Below, piece by piece: positions 35,050 to 45,890 of a stretch of 64,000 bases of DNA. The notes below the pieces were generated by a model, which saw nothing but the letters and a program-made list of their open reading frames with translations, had not been told where the DNA came from and searched no databases. The position numbers and the translations under genes are program-made. Source of the DNA: Ceratotherium simum simum. Taxonomy: Eukaryota > Chordata > Mammalia > Perissodactyla > Rhinocerotidae. The first letter of the stretch is position 1, and each line of letters opens with the position of its first letter. The stretch spans positions 1,261,176-1,325,175 of the forward strand of contig NW_004454163.1 in assembly GCF_000283155.1 (NCBI RefSeq), read 5' to 3'.

Positions 35050-36130
35050 AAAGTAATAAACAAGAGAAAATAAAGAATTAAGTATTTCCTTGAGTTAAAG
35101 GAAGATACTGGGTCTCAACTGAAAATTTATCTAGAGTCTCAAAACGATATTATAAGAAAAAAAAAGAAAAAACATTACAAAAGAAAAAGTATAGGGAAAT
35201 TTAAGAGGAATAAAAAGAAAGATAAATTCCAAAAACTTAAAGAAAAATGCAATTACTCATGAAGGAAGAGTATTGACTGTTCTCAGACTTTTCAATAGTT
35301 TTCTGGATGCAAGGTGATTACTAAATAATGTTTTCAAATTGATAAAGCAAAAGAACTTTGCACAAGGAATTTTGTAGCTTGGTTAAACTATCAACTAAAT
35401 CTGATAACTAAATAAATGAAAACTATATAAATCCGAAAACTAAACAAAATTTAACTATTTCACAGGTGGAGGTTGGTTTTGGGAGTTCAGCAAAATAGAG
35501 AAAGTGCTAAAGCTCTTGCAGCATTTTAGTGAAACGTATAGATATTGATGAACATAAGAAAATGGTAGAGAAAATTAAGGGTGGATTTTAATAAAGTTTT
35601 TTAAAACCCCATATAACAAAAATTTGATTATATAGTGGAAAGTAGGAAAAGATACAACATTAATCACAAAATAAGATGGCAGAAGTAATTCCTAATATAA
35701 TAGGAATATAAGAAATGTAAATATGTCAAACTTAGCCAAAGAGAGAAAGGGAGACCCCTCATTTTGGACACCAATATAAAATCTAATACTATTTGTCTAA
35801 GAAAATCCTATTTAAACAAACATATAATAAGCTTGAATTAAGATAGTAAAACCTGTACCAAAAGAAAACCTTAGATCCAAAAGCGAAATTAAGGAATAAA
35901 CATCGCAAGAAATAAAGACAAGCATTGCATATGAGTAAAAGGAAAAATAGATAATTGTCTTACAGGCCCATAAATGTATAGCCTGGAATTAAAAAAGCAA
36001 AAATTCTAGAACTTAGAAGAGAAGCCAAAATTATATCAAAATGTACAGGGGGAGATTTCAACACCCCCCTCTCAGACACTGAGAGATTACCATTATATTT
36101 AATATGTAAAGGTACCACAAATTTGAATAA
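35050..36130 (+). mobile_element. Old L1/HAL1-like fragment
   Basis: AT-rich text resembling the 5' half of L1: a region like 'ctggatgcaaggtgatta...gaattttgtagcttgg' near 35300-35380, then GGDFNTPLSDTE near 36050-36085, which resembles the GDFNTPLS endonuclease motif of L1 ORF2. No frame is open. The boundaries are soft. Confidence 0.5.
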
Positions 36131-36159
36131 GAAATTAAGCTTGGACTAATATATATGAA

Positions 36160-36270
36160 TACACACACACACATTAAACCCAACAAACAAAGAATAGCTA
36201 TTCTTTAGGGCATCACATGGAATATTCACACACATACGTGCACACACACACAGACAGAAACACACATACT
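36160..36270. repeat. Interrupted CA microsatellite
   Basis: Two CA-rich stretches: ACACACACACAC at 36162-36173, and CACACACATACGTGCACACACACACAC with trailing CAGACAGAAACACACATAC at 36227-36268. Interrupted, so it is probably stable. Confidence 0.85.
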
Positions 36271-36889
36271 CAGTTGACTAAGTGGTAGGACGTCTACAAA
36301 GGAAGCCTCATATGTTTCAAAGAATCAGTATCATGCAGACAACATTTTTAGAACATACTGCAAAAAACTAGCACATTTATATCCAAGTACACGGCGGTTT
36401 CCAATAAAAACTGTACATGGCATGCTCCATACTTCTCCCTCTGTCTTTCTCTCTCTCTGCATACAGTCTACTCCACCAAGCTCTGCCCTCAGCTGCACCT
36501 TCTGATCATGTTCCTGCACCTTCTCAAAGTCAAGGCTCTACACTGCTGGCCAGTATCGTCCTCAGAGAGGGCAATCCCCTTGGTACAGTAGTCACCCCTT
36601 ATCCACAGATTTAGTTACCCCCAGTTAACCAGGGTCTGAAAATATTAAATAGAAAATTCCAAAGATAAACACTACATAAGTTTTAAATTGGGCGCCTTTG
36701 TGAGAAGGGTGATGAAATCTCCAGCCATTACACTCAGTCCTGCCTAGGATGTGAATCATCCCTTTGTCCAGCATACCCAGGCTGTATATGTCACGCGGCC
36801 GTCAATCACTTAGCAGCGCTTTTGGTTATCAGATTGACTCTGGCAGTATTGCGGTTCTTGTGCTCAAGTAACTTTTATTTTACTTAACA

Positions 36890-37240
36890 ATGGCCCCAAA
36901 GTGCAAGAATAGTGATGCTGGCAATTCGGATGTGCCAAAGAGAAGCCGTAAACTGCTTCCCTCAAGTGAAAAGGTGAAAGTTCCCCACTTAATAAGGAAA
37001 GACAGGCTGGCCCAATGGTGCGCTCTGCTTTCGTGGCCCAGGTTCGTGGCCGGATCCCAGGTGTGCACCAATGCACTGCTTGTCAAGCCATGCTCTGGCA
37101 GCGTCCCATATAAAGTAGAAGAAGATGGGCACGGATGTTAGCTCAGGGTCAATCTTCCTTAGGAAAAAAAAAAAAAAATAAGGAAAGACAAAAAAATCCT
37201 ATGCTGAGGTTGCTAAGATCTATGGTAACATTTATTATAT
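36890..37240 (+). pseudogene. Tigger transposase N-terminus, disrupted
   Basis: The frame beginning at 36890 encodes the basic, pogo/CENP-B-like DNA-binding start of a Tigger transposase. At about residue 37 the coding sequence is broken by the ERE SINE. The following transposase piece (near 37191-37240) ends within about 15 codons at the internal deletion. The helix-turn-helix is only partly present and the DDD/E catalytic domain is absent. The apparent 83-codon open frame runs into SINE sequence and is not a real protein. Confidence 0.85.
37005..37176 (+). mobile_element. ERE-type SINE inside the Tigger, with 14-bp duplication
   Basis: Starts GGCTGGCCCAATGGTGC, then 'ggtggccggatccc'-type B-box area, 'cttgtcaagccatgctctggcagcgtcccatataaagtag', 'gatgttagctcagggtc' and A15. 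Bounded by AATAAGGAAAGACA at 36991-37004 and 37177-37190, a perfect 14-bp duplication. The A-box area is partly deleted. Confidence 0.95.
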
Positions 37241-37439
37241 TATATTGTTATAGGTCTATTTTATTATTAGTTGTTGTTAATTTCTTACTATGCCTAATTT
37301 GTAAATTAAACTTTACCATAGCTATGTATGTATAGAAAAAAACATTATATATATGTAGATAGGGTTTGGTACTAGCCACGGTTTCAGGCATCCACTGGGG
37401 GTCTTGGAACATATCCCATGTGGATAAGGAGGACTATTG

Positions 37440-38417
37440 TATTCTGGTGAATGTGGTTCTTCATCTTATTACAGGCGGAAGTAGAAGCGAAGGGAGAGAG
37501 AGAGGAGGAGAAGGAGGAGGAAGAGGAGGGGAGGGATAGAGGAGGAGGGACAGAGAGAGAGAGGCTTTTTTCCCTTGCCCTTATTTATGTATGCTGCTTA
37601 CACATGTTGCTTTTCTTTCTTTCTTTTTTAAAGGACCTTTTTATTGGCAGAAAATTCCACATCTCTGAGGATGGAGGAGGAAGATTTGAGGCATTGCAGC
37701 TTTCCCCTCGACTTTGCATAAACTAGAGACATTCTGATTGCTCTGGGATTTTTCCAAGATGGAGTGATAGGTATGCAATTCAAGAAGCATTCCCGCAGAG
37801 AACCTGTGGAGGATATCACGATGGTATATCTGACTGCAAATCAACTACCCGATTCCTAGAACGGTGGAATAATTGGCTGGGGATTTTTCTCTGTACTTGT
37901 GGCTGATGTCAATATGCGAGTGTGTTTATTAACTATTTACAGAACACAGATTGATTTCACTAGGGCTGCGTGGGAAGCCATTGTAAACAGGAAGAAAACG
38001 ATTTCTTCCAGAGTTTTCGGGAATCCACTATTGTAAGGAGTCAGTATACATCGGAAGTGAAAATCAGAATGTAGTAGTAAAGTGAGCAGCATTGCAATAA
38101 AGAACACACAATGAGATGTGTCAGGAAAACAAACTAGAAAAGGTTTTGATTTACATATGAACAATATAATCTACACCATCCCGAATTAAAGGAAAGAGGG
38201 CACAGATCAAACAGAGTCAACCACCTAACTATGCAACTGATGTTGAGGATAATTACAATGGGATCGTGCAGTGGTGCAAAAGTAAGAGTTGGTTTCATAT
38301 TCGTTAACTAGTGAGAGTGATATTAGTGAAAATGAAAGGGAAAAATTAGGAAAAAACACTATTTGAATTTATAATCTATACCATCTGAATAAAGCAGGAA
38401 ATGACAGGATCAGGATC
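37440..38417. other. Unassigned, less AT-rich sequence
   Basis: After the purine tract a CTTTCTTTCTTTCTTTTTTTAAAG run (37616-37633) resembles a polypyrimidine tract with an AG. The next 500 bases are of mixed composition with several CpGs. No frame is long. A weak direct repeat ('taatctacaccatc' at 38166 and 'taatctataccatc' at 38371) is present. I see no gene; it may be conserved non-coding DNA. Confidence 0.4.
37478..37565. repeat. Long homopurine (GA-rich) tract
   Basis: About 85 bp of almost uninterrupted A/G (GGAGGAGAAGG, GGGAGAGAGAGAGG units) with only a few pyrimidines. It can form triplex (H-) DNA. The overlapping open frame (EEEKEEEEEG-type translation) is low complexity, not a gene. 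Confidence 0.9.
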
Positions 38418-38434
38418 CAAAGATACAGTATTTT

Positions 38435-38677
38435 TTGTGTGTGTGTGAGGAAGATTAGCCATGAGCTGACATCTGATGCCAATCCTCCTCTTTTTTGCTG
38501 AGGAAGATTGGCCCTGGGCTAACATCCATGCCCATCTTCCTCTGCTTTATATGGGATGCCGCCACAGCATGGCTTGACAAGCAGTGCATCTGTGTCCACC
38601 TGGGATCCGAATCTGCGAACCCCGGGGCACCGAAGTGGAGCACGCACACTTAATTGCTACGCCACCCAGCCGACCCA
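38435..38677 (-). mobile_element. ERE-type SINE, minus strand, 17-bp duplication
   Basis: Complete ERE read from 38677 down: head ..GGGTCGGCTGGGTGGCGTAGC, B-box area GGATCCCAGG, 'gctgtggcggcatccc', 'gatgttagcccagggccaatcttcctcagc' and the second 'gtcagctcatgg' phrase. It is flanked by CAAAGATACAGTATTTT at 38418-38434 and 38678-38694, perfect. Confidence 0.95.
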
Positions 38678-38694
38678 CAAAGATACAGTATTTT

Positions 38695-39489
38695 AATTTT
38701 CTGATTAGTCTTAATCAAGTGTATATCTGAAACTCATTGTAGGAAAGGAAATCTACATTTAAATACATGACTATATAAGTTAATCATTTTATCATCTGGA
38801 ACATCATACTTTCAAAACATAAATTATTACCTGATTTTAAAAACAAAAAAAATATATAACCTTATATTTGATGAGTATTCCAAATACTGTAGGCAGTAAA
38901 ATGGATATATATAAAAATAAATGGAAGGTGGTAACAGACAGTATATAAAAATATGGCTGTGGGAATCTAGGCACTATTTTTTTCCCCTGTGAATACATTC
39001 ATACTTACCCTGGGGAATATGGAAAAGTAAGGTATCTAAAAAGTATCAATAATTTGTTTGGCCTGAATTTTATTATAGTTTATTGCCAAAACGAATTGTT
39101 GGTCTCTATGGTTCCTTTCAATTAAAAATGTATAGGATTTTAGGAGATAATTATGGCATATAAATATAAGATTTTGGTTATATCAGGAAATTACTAGGAA
39201 AAGACTATTGTTTTAGCAATTTAAAAGTTATGAAGATATTATTCACTTTTGCTTCATGTTTATAAATATTTGAGCCTTGAAAATAATGCCATGGTATTTA
39301 TTGTAATTTACTAACTGCTCAAATTGTAACTATTAAATCTCTGCTCTTGACATAAATATCTTTTAAATCCTGATCCATAAATGTTTTGATAATATGTTAG
39401 CAAAAATATTACATATGAAGAGCCCGTAATTTTCTCATGGCTAACCTAAGTTAAATTTTCTCTCCTGCAGTTCCACAATATTTAATAAA
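38695..39489. other. Unassigned AT-rich sequence
   Basis: No gene or repeat recognised. Confidence 0.45.
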
Positions 39490-40016
39490 TATGAAAATGC
39501 ATGTACCCTATAACATGGAGATTTCATCCGCAATTATTTACTTTAGAGAAATTCATGTGCATGTGTGTAAGGACACAAATTTATTGCAATACTGTTTATC
39601 ATAATGAAAAATCAGAAACAATTCTAACTTTCAGGGGTTGCATAAATTGTGGTATATGCTTATGGAGCAGTGTCATAGAATTACAACAAATGATCTAGAT
39701 ATGTGAATTAGATCTATATTTATCATCATGACTAGATCTTAAAAACAATGTTGAGTGAAAACAAAGTTGTAGTATGTCGCTTAAGTCACTTATGACAATA
39801 AAAGAATACACTGTCTAAACAATATGTTTGTAGAGATACATATACATACATACATGCGCGCACACGCGCGCGTGCGCGCACACACACACACACAGGAAAG
39901 ATATACACCAAACTTATGATAATAGCTTCCTCTGAGGACGGAAGGTAGAAAGTAGGATGATAAAGGGAATAACTTTATGCGTAAAATATTTTACATCTTT
40001 AATTCAAAAAATTTGG
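39490..40016 (+). mobile_element. L1 LINE 3' end
   Basis: 'gcaatactgtttatcataatg', 'ggttgcataaattgtggtatatgc', 'aaaacaatgttgagtgaaaac', 'tatgacaataaaagaatac' and 'tagcttcctctgaggacgg' follow the L1 ORF2 end and 3' UTR. A Z-DNA-type microsatellite lies inside (39836-39894). Confidence 0.75.
39836..39894. repeat. 59-bp alternating purine-pyrimidine tract with (CG)n
   Basis: From ATACATATACATAC through GCGCGC, CACACGCGCGCGTGCGCGCA to (CA)n, every step alternates purine and pyrimidine. It includes eight CpG dinucleotides, which is rare in CpG-depleted mammalian DNA. It is a strong left-handed (Z) DNA candidate and a likely variable locus. Confidence 0.95.
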
Positions 40017-40169
40017 GGATGGCTCGATGGCGTAGTGGTTAAGTTCACACACTCCACTTTGGTGTGTGAACAAGGCAGGCTGTGGTGGTGTCCCACATAC
40101 AAAATAGAGGAAGATTGGCAACAGATGTTAGCTCAGGGCTAATCCTACTCACCAAAAAAAAAAAAAAAA
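40017..40169 (+). mobile_element. ERE-type SINE, internally deleted
   Basis: Head GGATGGCTCGATGGCGTAGTGGTTAAG with the A box intact, then a short segment in which the B-box region is lost (it passes from 'tttggtgtgtgaac' directly to 'caggctgtggtggtg'). It ends 'gatgttagctcagggctaatc' and A17. It cannot use a normal internal Pol III promoter. Confidence 0.9.
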
Positions 40170-40770
40170 TTGAAGGAACAATGAAGAATCAACACTAGTC
40201 AATTATAAATTGTAGGGACATGAGAATTGTTGGTTTACTCTCTGAAATTACCTCATCTATTTAAATATTTTAAAAATTGTTCTCCTAATCACCACTCACA
40301 AATGAAGGAGCCTGTGTCCATAGTACATTCTGAGTGACCGTGCACAATGTTTTGAAACAGCACTGATATTACAATGACGATTACAGTATTATGGAAGCAC
40401 CAAAGTAAATATTTACTTACAATTATTGTAATTATAGTAATAACAGAAATATCTGAAAAGTAAGCTAAAAATGGATATGTATAATTTCTGGAATTAAATT
40501 TTATGGAAATGGCAAGTCAAACATGAAAATTTGAAGGATTTAAAGAGAGAAAAACAGTGTTAGTTTAGCTGATATTCTGGTATTTCTTATTTCCTAGAAT
40601 TCCAGTTATCTATATTGATCTGCTTCGTCTAGAGTTAGATTTTCCTGCATTAGAGAGTTGAAATGGAGATCTCTGTTAGAAAAATAAATAATGCAGTGCT
40701 ATTATTTGTTGTGCAAGACAAAGCTGATGAATGTGTGTCAACAAGAATGATTGAGAAAGCATTATTTATT

Positions 40771-40946
40771 TATTTTTTTTGCTGAGGAAGATTAGCCCTG
40801 AGCTAATATCTGTGCCAGTCTTCCTCTATTTTATATGTGGGTCACCGCCACAGCACGGCTGACAAGCGGTGTAGGTCCGTGCCCAGGATCCGAACCCACA
40901 AACCCAAGCATGCCAAACTTAACCACTAGGCCACAGGGCCTGCCTC
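40771..40946 (-). mobile_element. ERE-type SINE, minus strand
   Basis: Plus-strand text 'gctgaggaagattagccctgagctaatatctg', 'cgccacagcacggctgacaagcgg', GGATCCGAACC (B box complement) and 'accactaggccacagggcc' shows an ERE read from 40946. Possible duplications (agaaagcattattt and agaaaggatattt) are imperfect. Confidence 0.9.
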
Positions 40947-43900
40947 AAGAAAGGATATTTTTAAAGGCTGCAGTTGCTTGTGAACTGGCATTCTTCCCAC
41001 CTGCATGACTCTTAGAACACTTAAGGAAATTCTATGTGTCAATGCGCTCATGAGCAAATAGTATTTGTAGTGGAATATTCCAAGACTCTATTAGAGCAAA
41101 GACAGATGCATACAACCCTTGGGCCTGTCTTCGCCTACTTCTGAAATTCTAAGGCAAAATAATAGAAAAGGTGGATATTGGGAAAAAGATAAATGATATC
41201 ATCTTGAATAAGGAATGAAAATGCGTAATAAATAATCCATTCAGAACAAGTGAGCACCACTACTAACTATACCAAACAGACGTTAGAGCTTTCCAGATAT
41301 AAATTTGAGATGAAATGGTGAAATTAATCATGAAACTGCATTTAAAAGCCATAAATGCCTAGATTACAGTTCTGACATGCACAGGAGTCAGTGACATAAC
41401 AAGTATGCATCGTTTCTTTGGAAATCTGATCCTCATCCACCTGCTGAAGACATAGTATTATCTAGACAAAGGTTGATGATTCAAAACATCTATTTTAATC
41501 TGTCAGCATCAGCTTAAATTTGTGGGGAGTTGAACTGCCAGGGACCGTTATTCTTGCTTGCAACCCTGTCCTGTCTTGGTATTTGTATTTAAAATTTTAT
41601 TTAAAAATTCAAACAAAATGTTCTTTCATTACTAAATTATGTGGAAATTTCCACCAAGAAAGTCAAGCCATTTTCATTTGACTGATTCCAACGTTCTCCA
41701 GATTTCAGTTTTATGATAAAATTATGTCAAATTGATAGAGGAAAGATTACACACAAAATACATCATTTATCTCTTTTTAAATGTGCACATGATCTCTTTG
41801 AACTTTCAAAACTCACTGGACAGCATATGAAAAATAAAACTCAGTTTATTTTCTTAATTTAATTAGTATATTAAGAAAATAAATGCTGTTTTTCTCCGAG
41901 ACATGATTTGGCAAAGTACTAAATAAGCAAGTAGGTATGTCTGGGATGGGTTGCTTTCTATATGTTCCATTCTCACGCTTAATAACTAATTTTTCCTAAA
42001 ATAATTGCGTTTTCAGGACCTAATATATGATCTCACTAATTGCTTACTTCACTGTGTTTTATTTACTTCTTTAAAAAATATTAAATATGTTTTGCTTTCT
42101 TTTTGTTACTTTTTAAAATCTCTCTCCATTAGGATTAATTGTATTTAAGTAAGAGTCAGTATTGAGAGGGAGTGAAGATCCAGAGTACTCGAGTATGACT
42201 GTGAGGGAGAAGATGATTGCTGTTCCTTTCCTACCTGGGCACCTCCTCTAGTTTCTTATGCTTCCCAGCCATTTAGGCAATCTGGCAAGCTCTCGCATTA
42301 GTGCTATCTGTAGATAACAGCAGGTTGGAATGACTGGGTTTCCGCTTGATCTTTTCAGGGACTTTCTAGAGACTTGTACCAGAAGGTGTAAATGTTAGAC
42401 CAGGCAGGAAGAAAGGGCGGGATTGTGGAAGATGAGTGCAAAAATAGACTTCTGAGCAGCTGAAACCTTGCCATTCTCAATTCCTCAGGCCACATTACAC
42501 TAAGCCTGACTCCTGGGGAGGCATTGTCTATCTCAGCAAAACAATCTCAGCTCTCCCTATAAAAGTGATGCTCATTGTTTAAGAAGAAGCTGGGAGGCAC
42601 TTATTTTGTGAGACTTAAAATTAACTTGGTCACAGGAATCTGTTGGATATTAACCAATTTTAATTCAATTTTTTATTTTAGATAAGGAAGATTTACTACA
42701 TTTCTGTGGTAGCACGATAGAACTTTTAATCTTATTTCAAATAAATTATTTTATTGGCACATTAACACATTAATTAATACATTAACACATTGGTAGCTTA
42801 AGTAATATTGAATATTGCACAAACACTTGTGCATTCAGGTGTTTTTCCCTATATTCTATATTTTAGATTATTTCAAGAGCATGCGGATACATCTTGGGGT
42901 CCAGACTGCAGACAACCTTCGGTGAAATATTGTATGTCTATTTCATAGAAACTGAGGTTAAAAAAATTTTTTTAAAGATAAATTCAGGAAAAGTGCTCTT
43001 CTAAATACTGGACATGATTTTACCCAAATCACTATAGTATTTGTCCTTTGTCTCTCTCCATCAGGAAATATCAATGAAACAGTGATTTTTCAAGTTGTGT
43101 ATGTTTGTGTGAGTATGCACACGTGTGTGCAAATAAGTCTTTGTATGTTTTATATATTTACGAATACATAGGGTTCGAGTTTTGAGAATTAATATGTCTA
43201 ACCCTTGAGCCCTAACCCAGTTCTCACCACCAACTTTAGTTTCTCGAAACTTGGTACTGGTGTTTTCTCAATAGTTGCTGTGAAGCTGGCTACAGGCCCT
43301 TCCTTACCCTGGCCTGCAAGACCACTCATTCCGCTACAGAAGATAGGTAGCATCGGGTTCATACTGCAATTTTACCCACATATGAGCTTCTCTCTAGACA
43401 GGGAAAAACATTGCAGACTAGCCCCAGCCTCCACTTCACCTCCCGGCATTTGCATTTGCAGATCTTCCCTCTGGCTCTCCTGCTCAGTCAGAGCCACTTT
43501 ACTTCAAGAGGCGACTGACCCATTTATGTGCCACCTCACTAAGTTGATGCCACTGTCCAGTACCCAAAGGTCAAAAAAGAGGGCAGAAGTGAAAAGATTA
43601 GAGTTTCTTCAACCTCTGTTTAAAGCGCCTATGAAATTTGAGGGTAAATTAAGGAGTGATAGTGAAGAATAGATGTCTCACCGACATGCTCCGTCTTCTC
43701 ACATCACAAAGTGAAGACATTTTATTTTTATTTTTTTAATAAACCAGTGATACTTTTTCAGACGTGTACTCCAGTGATTATGAACACCCCACAGTCTCCA
43801 TTTAGTGCTCTAAACTTAGTGGTGCAAGGTGGAAAATACTAAGGTTGGGTAAATAGAAATGACAGAAAAAGAAATACTCAATTTAATTTCACTTCTGCAT

Positions 43901-44175
43901 CTCAGAAGCAGTCAAGGTAGTGTAAAACACATGAAATCTGGACATAGACAAAATCACAGGTCAAGTGGAAAATGTGCAATTTTTAAACCTGCATTGTTAT
44001 AGAGAGGCAGAAGCAAGCATAAAGCAAATAAAAAATAAACAAAAAATAAAAAACTCTATAAAATTAAGTGAGCCATCTGGTTAGTTCCAAGTCTGACTGT
44101 GGTTCTTTTGTTCATTGTTAGTAAGACATATGAAATTTCCCCAAACGTAGCAGCAATTGCATTCTGTAGCATTAA
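40947..44175. other. Largest unassigned stretch; unique-looking sequence
   Basis: No repeat family recognised. It includes the longest open frame of the window (43205-43672, listed separately) and a TATA-like segment near 42560 (CCCTATAAAAGTGATGC), with a mixed-composition block at 42130-42620. It may be single-copy DNA. I found no splice-supported gene. Confidence 0.4.
43205..43672 (+). CDS. Unsupported 155-codon open frame (doubtful)
   Basis: The longest open frame in the window, and it begins with TTG, not ATG. An ATG just upstream at 43194 in another phase meets a stop within five codons. The translation is rich in serine, proline and leucine, with a basic stretch near the end (QRSKKRAEVKRLEF). 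I do not recognise a family, signal peptide or membrane segment. The local sequence is GC-richer than its surroundings, which makes long open frames easier by chance. No splice sites or Kozak context support it. Probably not a gene. Confidence 0.08.
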   Translation: MSPNPVLTTNFSFSKLGTGVFSIVAVKLATGPSLPWPARPLIPLQKIGSIGFILQFYPHMSFSLDREKHCRLAPASTSPPGICICRSSLWLSCSVRATLLQEATDPFMCHLTKLMPLSSTQRSKKRAEVKRLEFLQPLFKAPMKFEGKLRSDSEE

Positions 44176-44421
44176 TTTTTTGTGTGTGTGTGAAGAAGAT
44201 TAGCTTGAGCTAACATCTGTTGCCAATCCTCCTCTTTTTGCTGAGGAAGATTGGCCCTGAGCTAACATCTGTGCCCATCTTCCTCTATTTTATGTGGGAC
44301 GCCTGCCACAGTATGGCTTGATGATCAGTGCATAAGTCTGCACCCAGGATCCGAACCTGAAAACCCTGAGCCGCCGAAGTGGAGCACACGAACTTAACCA
44401 CTACACCACTGGGCCGGCCCC
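44176..44421 (-). mobile_element. ERE-type SINE, minus strand
   Basis: Full ERE read from 44421: GGGGGCCGGCCCAGTGGTGTAGTGG head and A box, GGATCCTGGG B-box area, 'actgtggcaggcgtcccac', and two 'gatgttagctcagggc'-type phrases (the second as 'acagatgttagctcaag'). GTGTGTGTG lies at the tail. A good-quality older copy. Confidence 0.95.
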
Positions 44422-44659
44422 CTTATTTTTCTTTTTGAGAAGACACAAGGTAGCACCTATGTGTTGCAGAGTAGTATGCATACTTTTTCATGATGTGATA
44501 AGAACTAAATTAACAGATTCTCAGAACCATATTTAAGACTGAATTTTGAGCAATTAAAGAAACTAAGAAATTCATCACAGGAGTTTTCTATATTTCTTTT
44601 CCTCCTTTTTTAACTTTCTCATTCACTTTTCAACCCACTCTAATCTGCCCTTAATTCCA

Positions 44660-45890
44660 GTTTTTATTTGGATCGTTACTAACCTACCTCTTTGTCTCTC
44701 ACTTTGGTAGAAATATTCTAGTTCTCATTTGAATTGACCTCTTAGTGACATTCAACATTTTTGAATTCTCCCTCCTGAAATATTCTGATCCATACACATC
44801 ACTTTCTTGAATTTCCTGTGACATTTATGGTCACTCTGTAGGCTCTCTTTTGGAAATGTTCCCCTGTACATGGTCATTAAATGTTGGAATTACTCAAAGT
44901 TTATTCCTGGGTTCTCTTTTTTCTCATTCCATAATCTTTCTGTATTGAATTGTATCCACAGTGCTTCACTTTCCACCAACATTTGGTCAACTCACACACT
45001 GCAACCACCATCCTAGAACTTGTTGAACTTAACATTTCATCTTGGATTTTTCAAAGGTGCTTAAAACCTAATGTATTGAAAACTAAATTCACTCCTCACC
45101 CTCAAACCTGTGAAAGTAATCCCCATGGGAGGAATCCTTAACACATCCATCTCCTACATCCTGTATCCAATGCATCACCTTTATTTCTTAATGTTAATTT
45201 CTAAATGTTTCCAAATCCGTCTGCTTACCTGGATCTTGTTATCACCACCTTAATGCAAATAGTCATCCTCTCTAAACTAGATTAAGGTAATACCTTCTTA
45301 AGTGGTGTGTCCATATTAATTCTCTTTCCCACTTTTCAAACTCTATTACCCCCAACATCTTACATCATTTCAATAACTTTACATAGCTATTAGGATAAAA
45401 ACCAATTTCTTTAACATATTGCTCAGGCACTGTATGAACTGGTCCTTACCCCATTAGTCTCATTTCACACAGGCCTTTTACTCACCCCCTGTATTGGCCC
45501 CATTTTTGTTCCCTGATCACGTCATATATCCTTATGCCTTTGATTGGAAATCTGTACTTCTACTCACTTTGCCTGGTTGAATGCCAACTCATCCTATGGC
45601 TCTCACCTCAGTTCTTACTTCCTCGGGTCAGGTTTCCTTGACCTCTCTGATTGGTTCAAAGTTCTCTAGTATGTGATTTCACAGCACCTGCAACTTGCCT
45701 CAATAGTACTTATTACAGGTATACTTTTATATATATTTGTGTAGTCATTTATTTAATATTTTTATTTAGGTCATAAGCTCTTAGAAGGCAGAAAACCAAT
45801 CTGATTCTACTTGCCATTGTTTTCTTAGTATCTAGCACAGACCTCGCACCTGGTAGATATTCAAATATTTGTTGATTGAATGAATGACTG
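44660..45890 (+). mobile_element. L2 LINE, 3' half
   Basis: Readable from an RT-palm-adjacent piece (NVGITQSLFLGS near 44884-44915) through the late ORF2 ('tattaggataaaaaccaatttc', 'ctgtatgaactggtcc') to the conserved L2 3' end ('gtcataagctcttagaagg', 'cctggtagatattcaaatatttgttgattgaatgaatg'). The YADD-type catalytic box is lost in a deletion. At about 1.2 kb, one of the longest L2 pieces here. Confidence 0.8.

Larger units (their letters stand above)
36586..37439 (+). mobile_element. Tigger-type DNA transposon, internally deleted
   Basis: The left end CAGTAGTCACCCCTTATCC and the right end GGATAAGGAGGACTATTG are inverted repeats. Each end is flanked by TA (36584-36585 and 37440-37441), the duplication expected of Tc1/mariner-Tigger elements. 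Inside, an ATG at 36890 opens the N-terminal part of a transposase (MAPKCKNSDAGNSDVPKRSRK ... SEKVKV), interrupted by an ERE at 37005-37176, after which a KKSYAEVAKIYG-like piece continues. The rest of the transposase is missing and an AT-rich 3' part follows. It is a non-autonomous, dead derivative. Confidence 0.9.

Noticed and set aside
37451..37726. 91-codon open frame with E-rich start
   Set aside because: The first half is translation of the homopurine tract and the rest has no recognisable domain.
38163..38410. Direct repeat 'taatctacaccatc' and 'taatctataccatc' as flanks of an element
   Set aside because: Similarity is short and imperfect, and nothing between the two copies reads as a mobile element.
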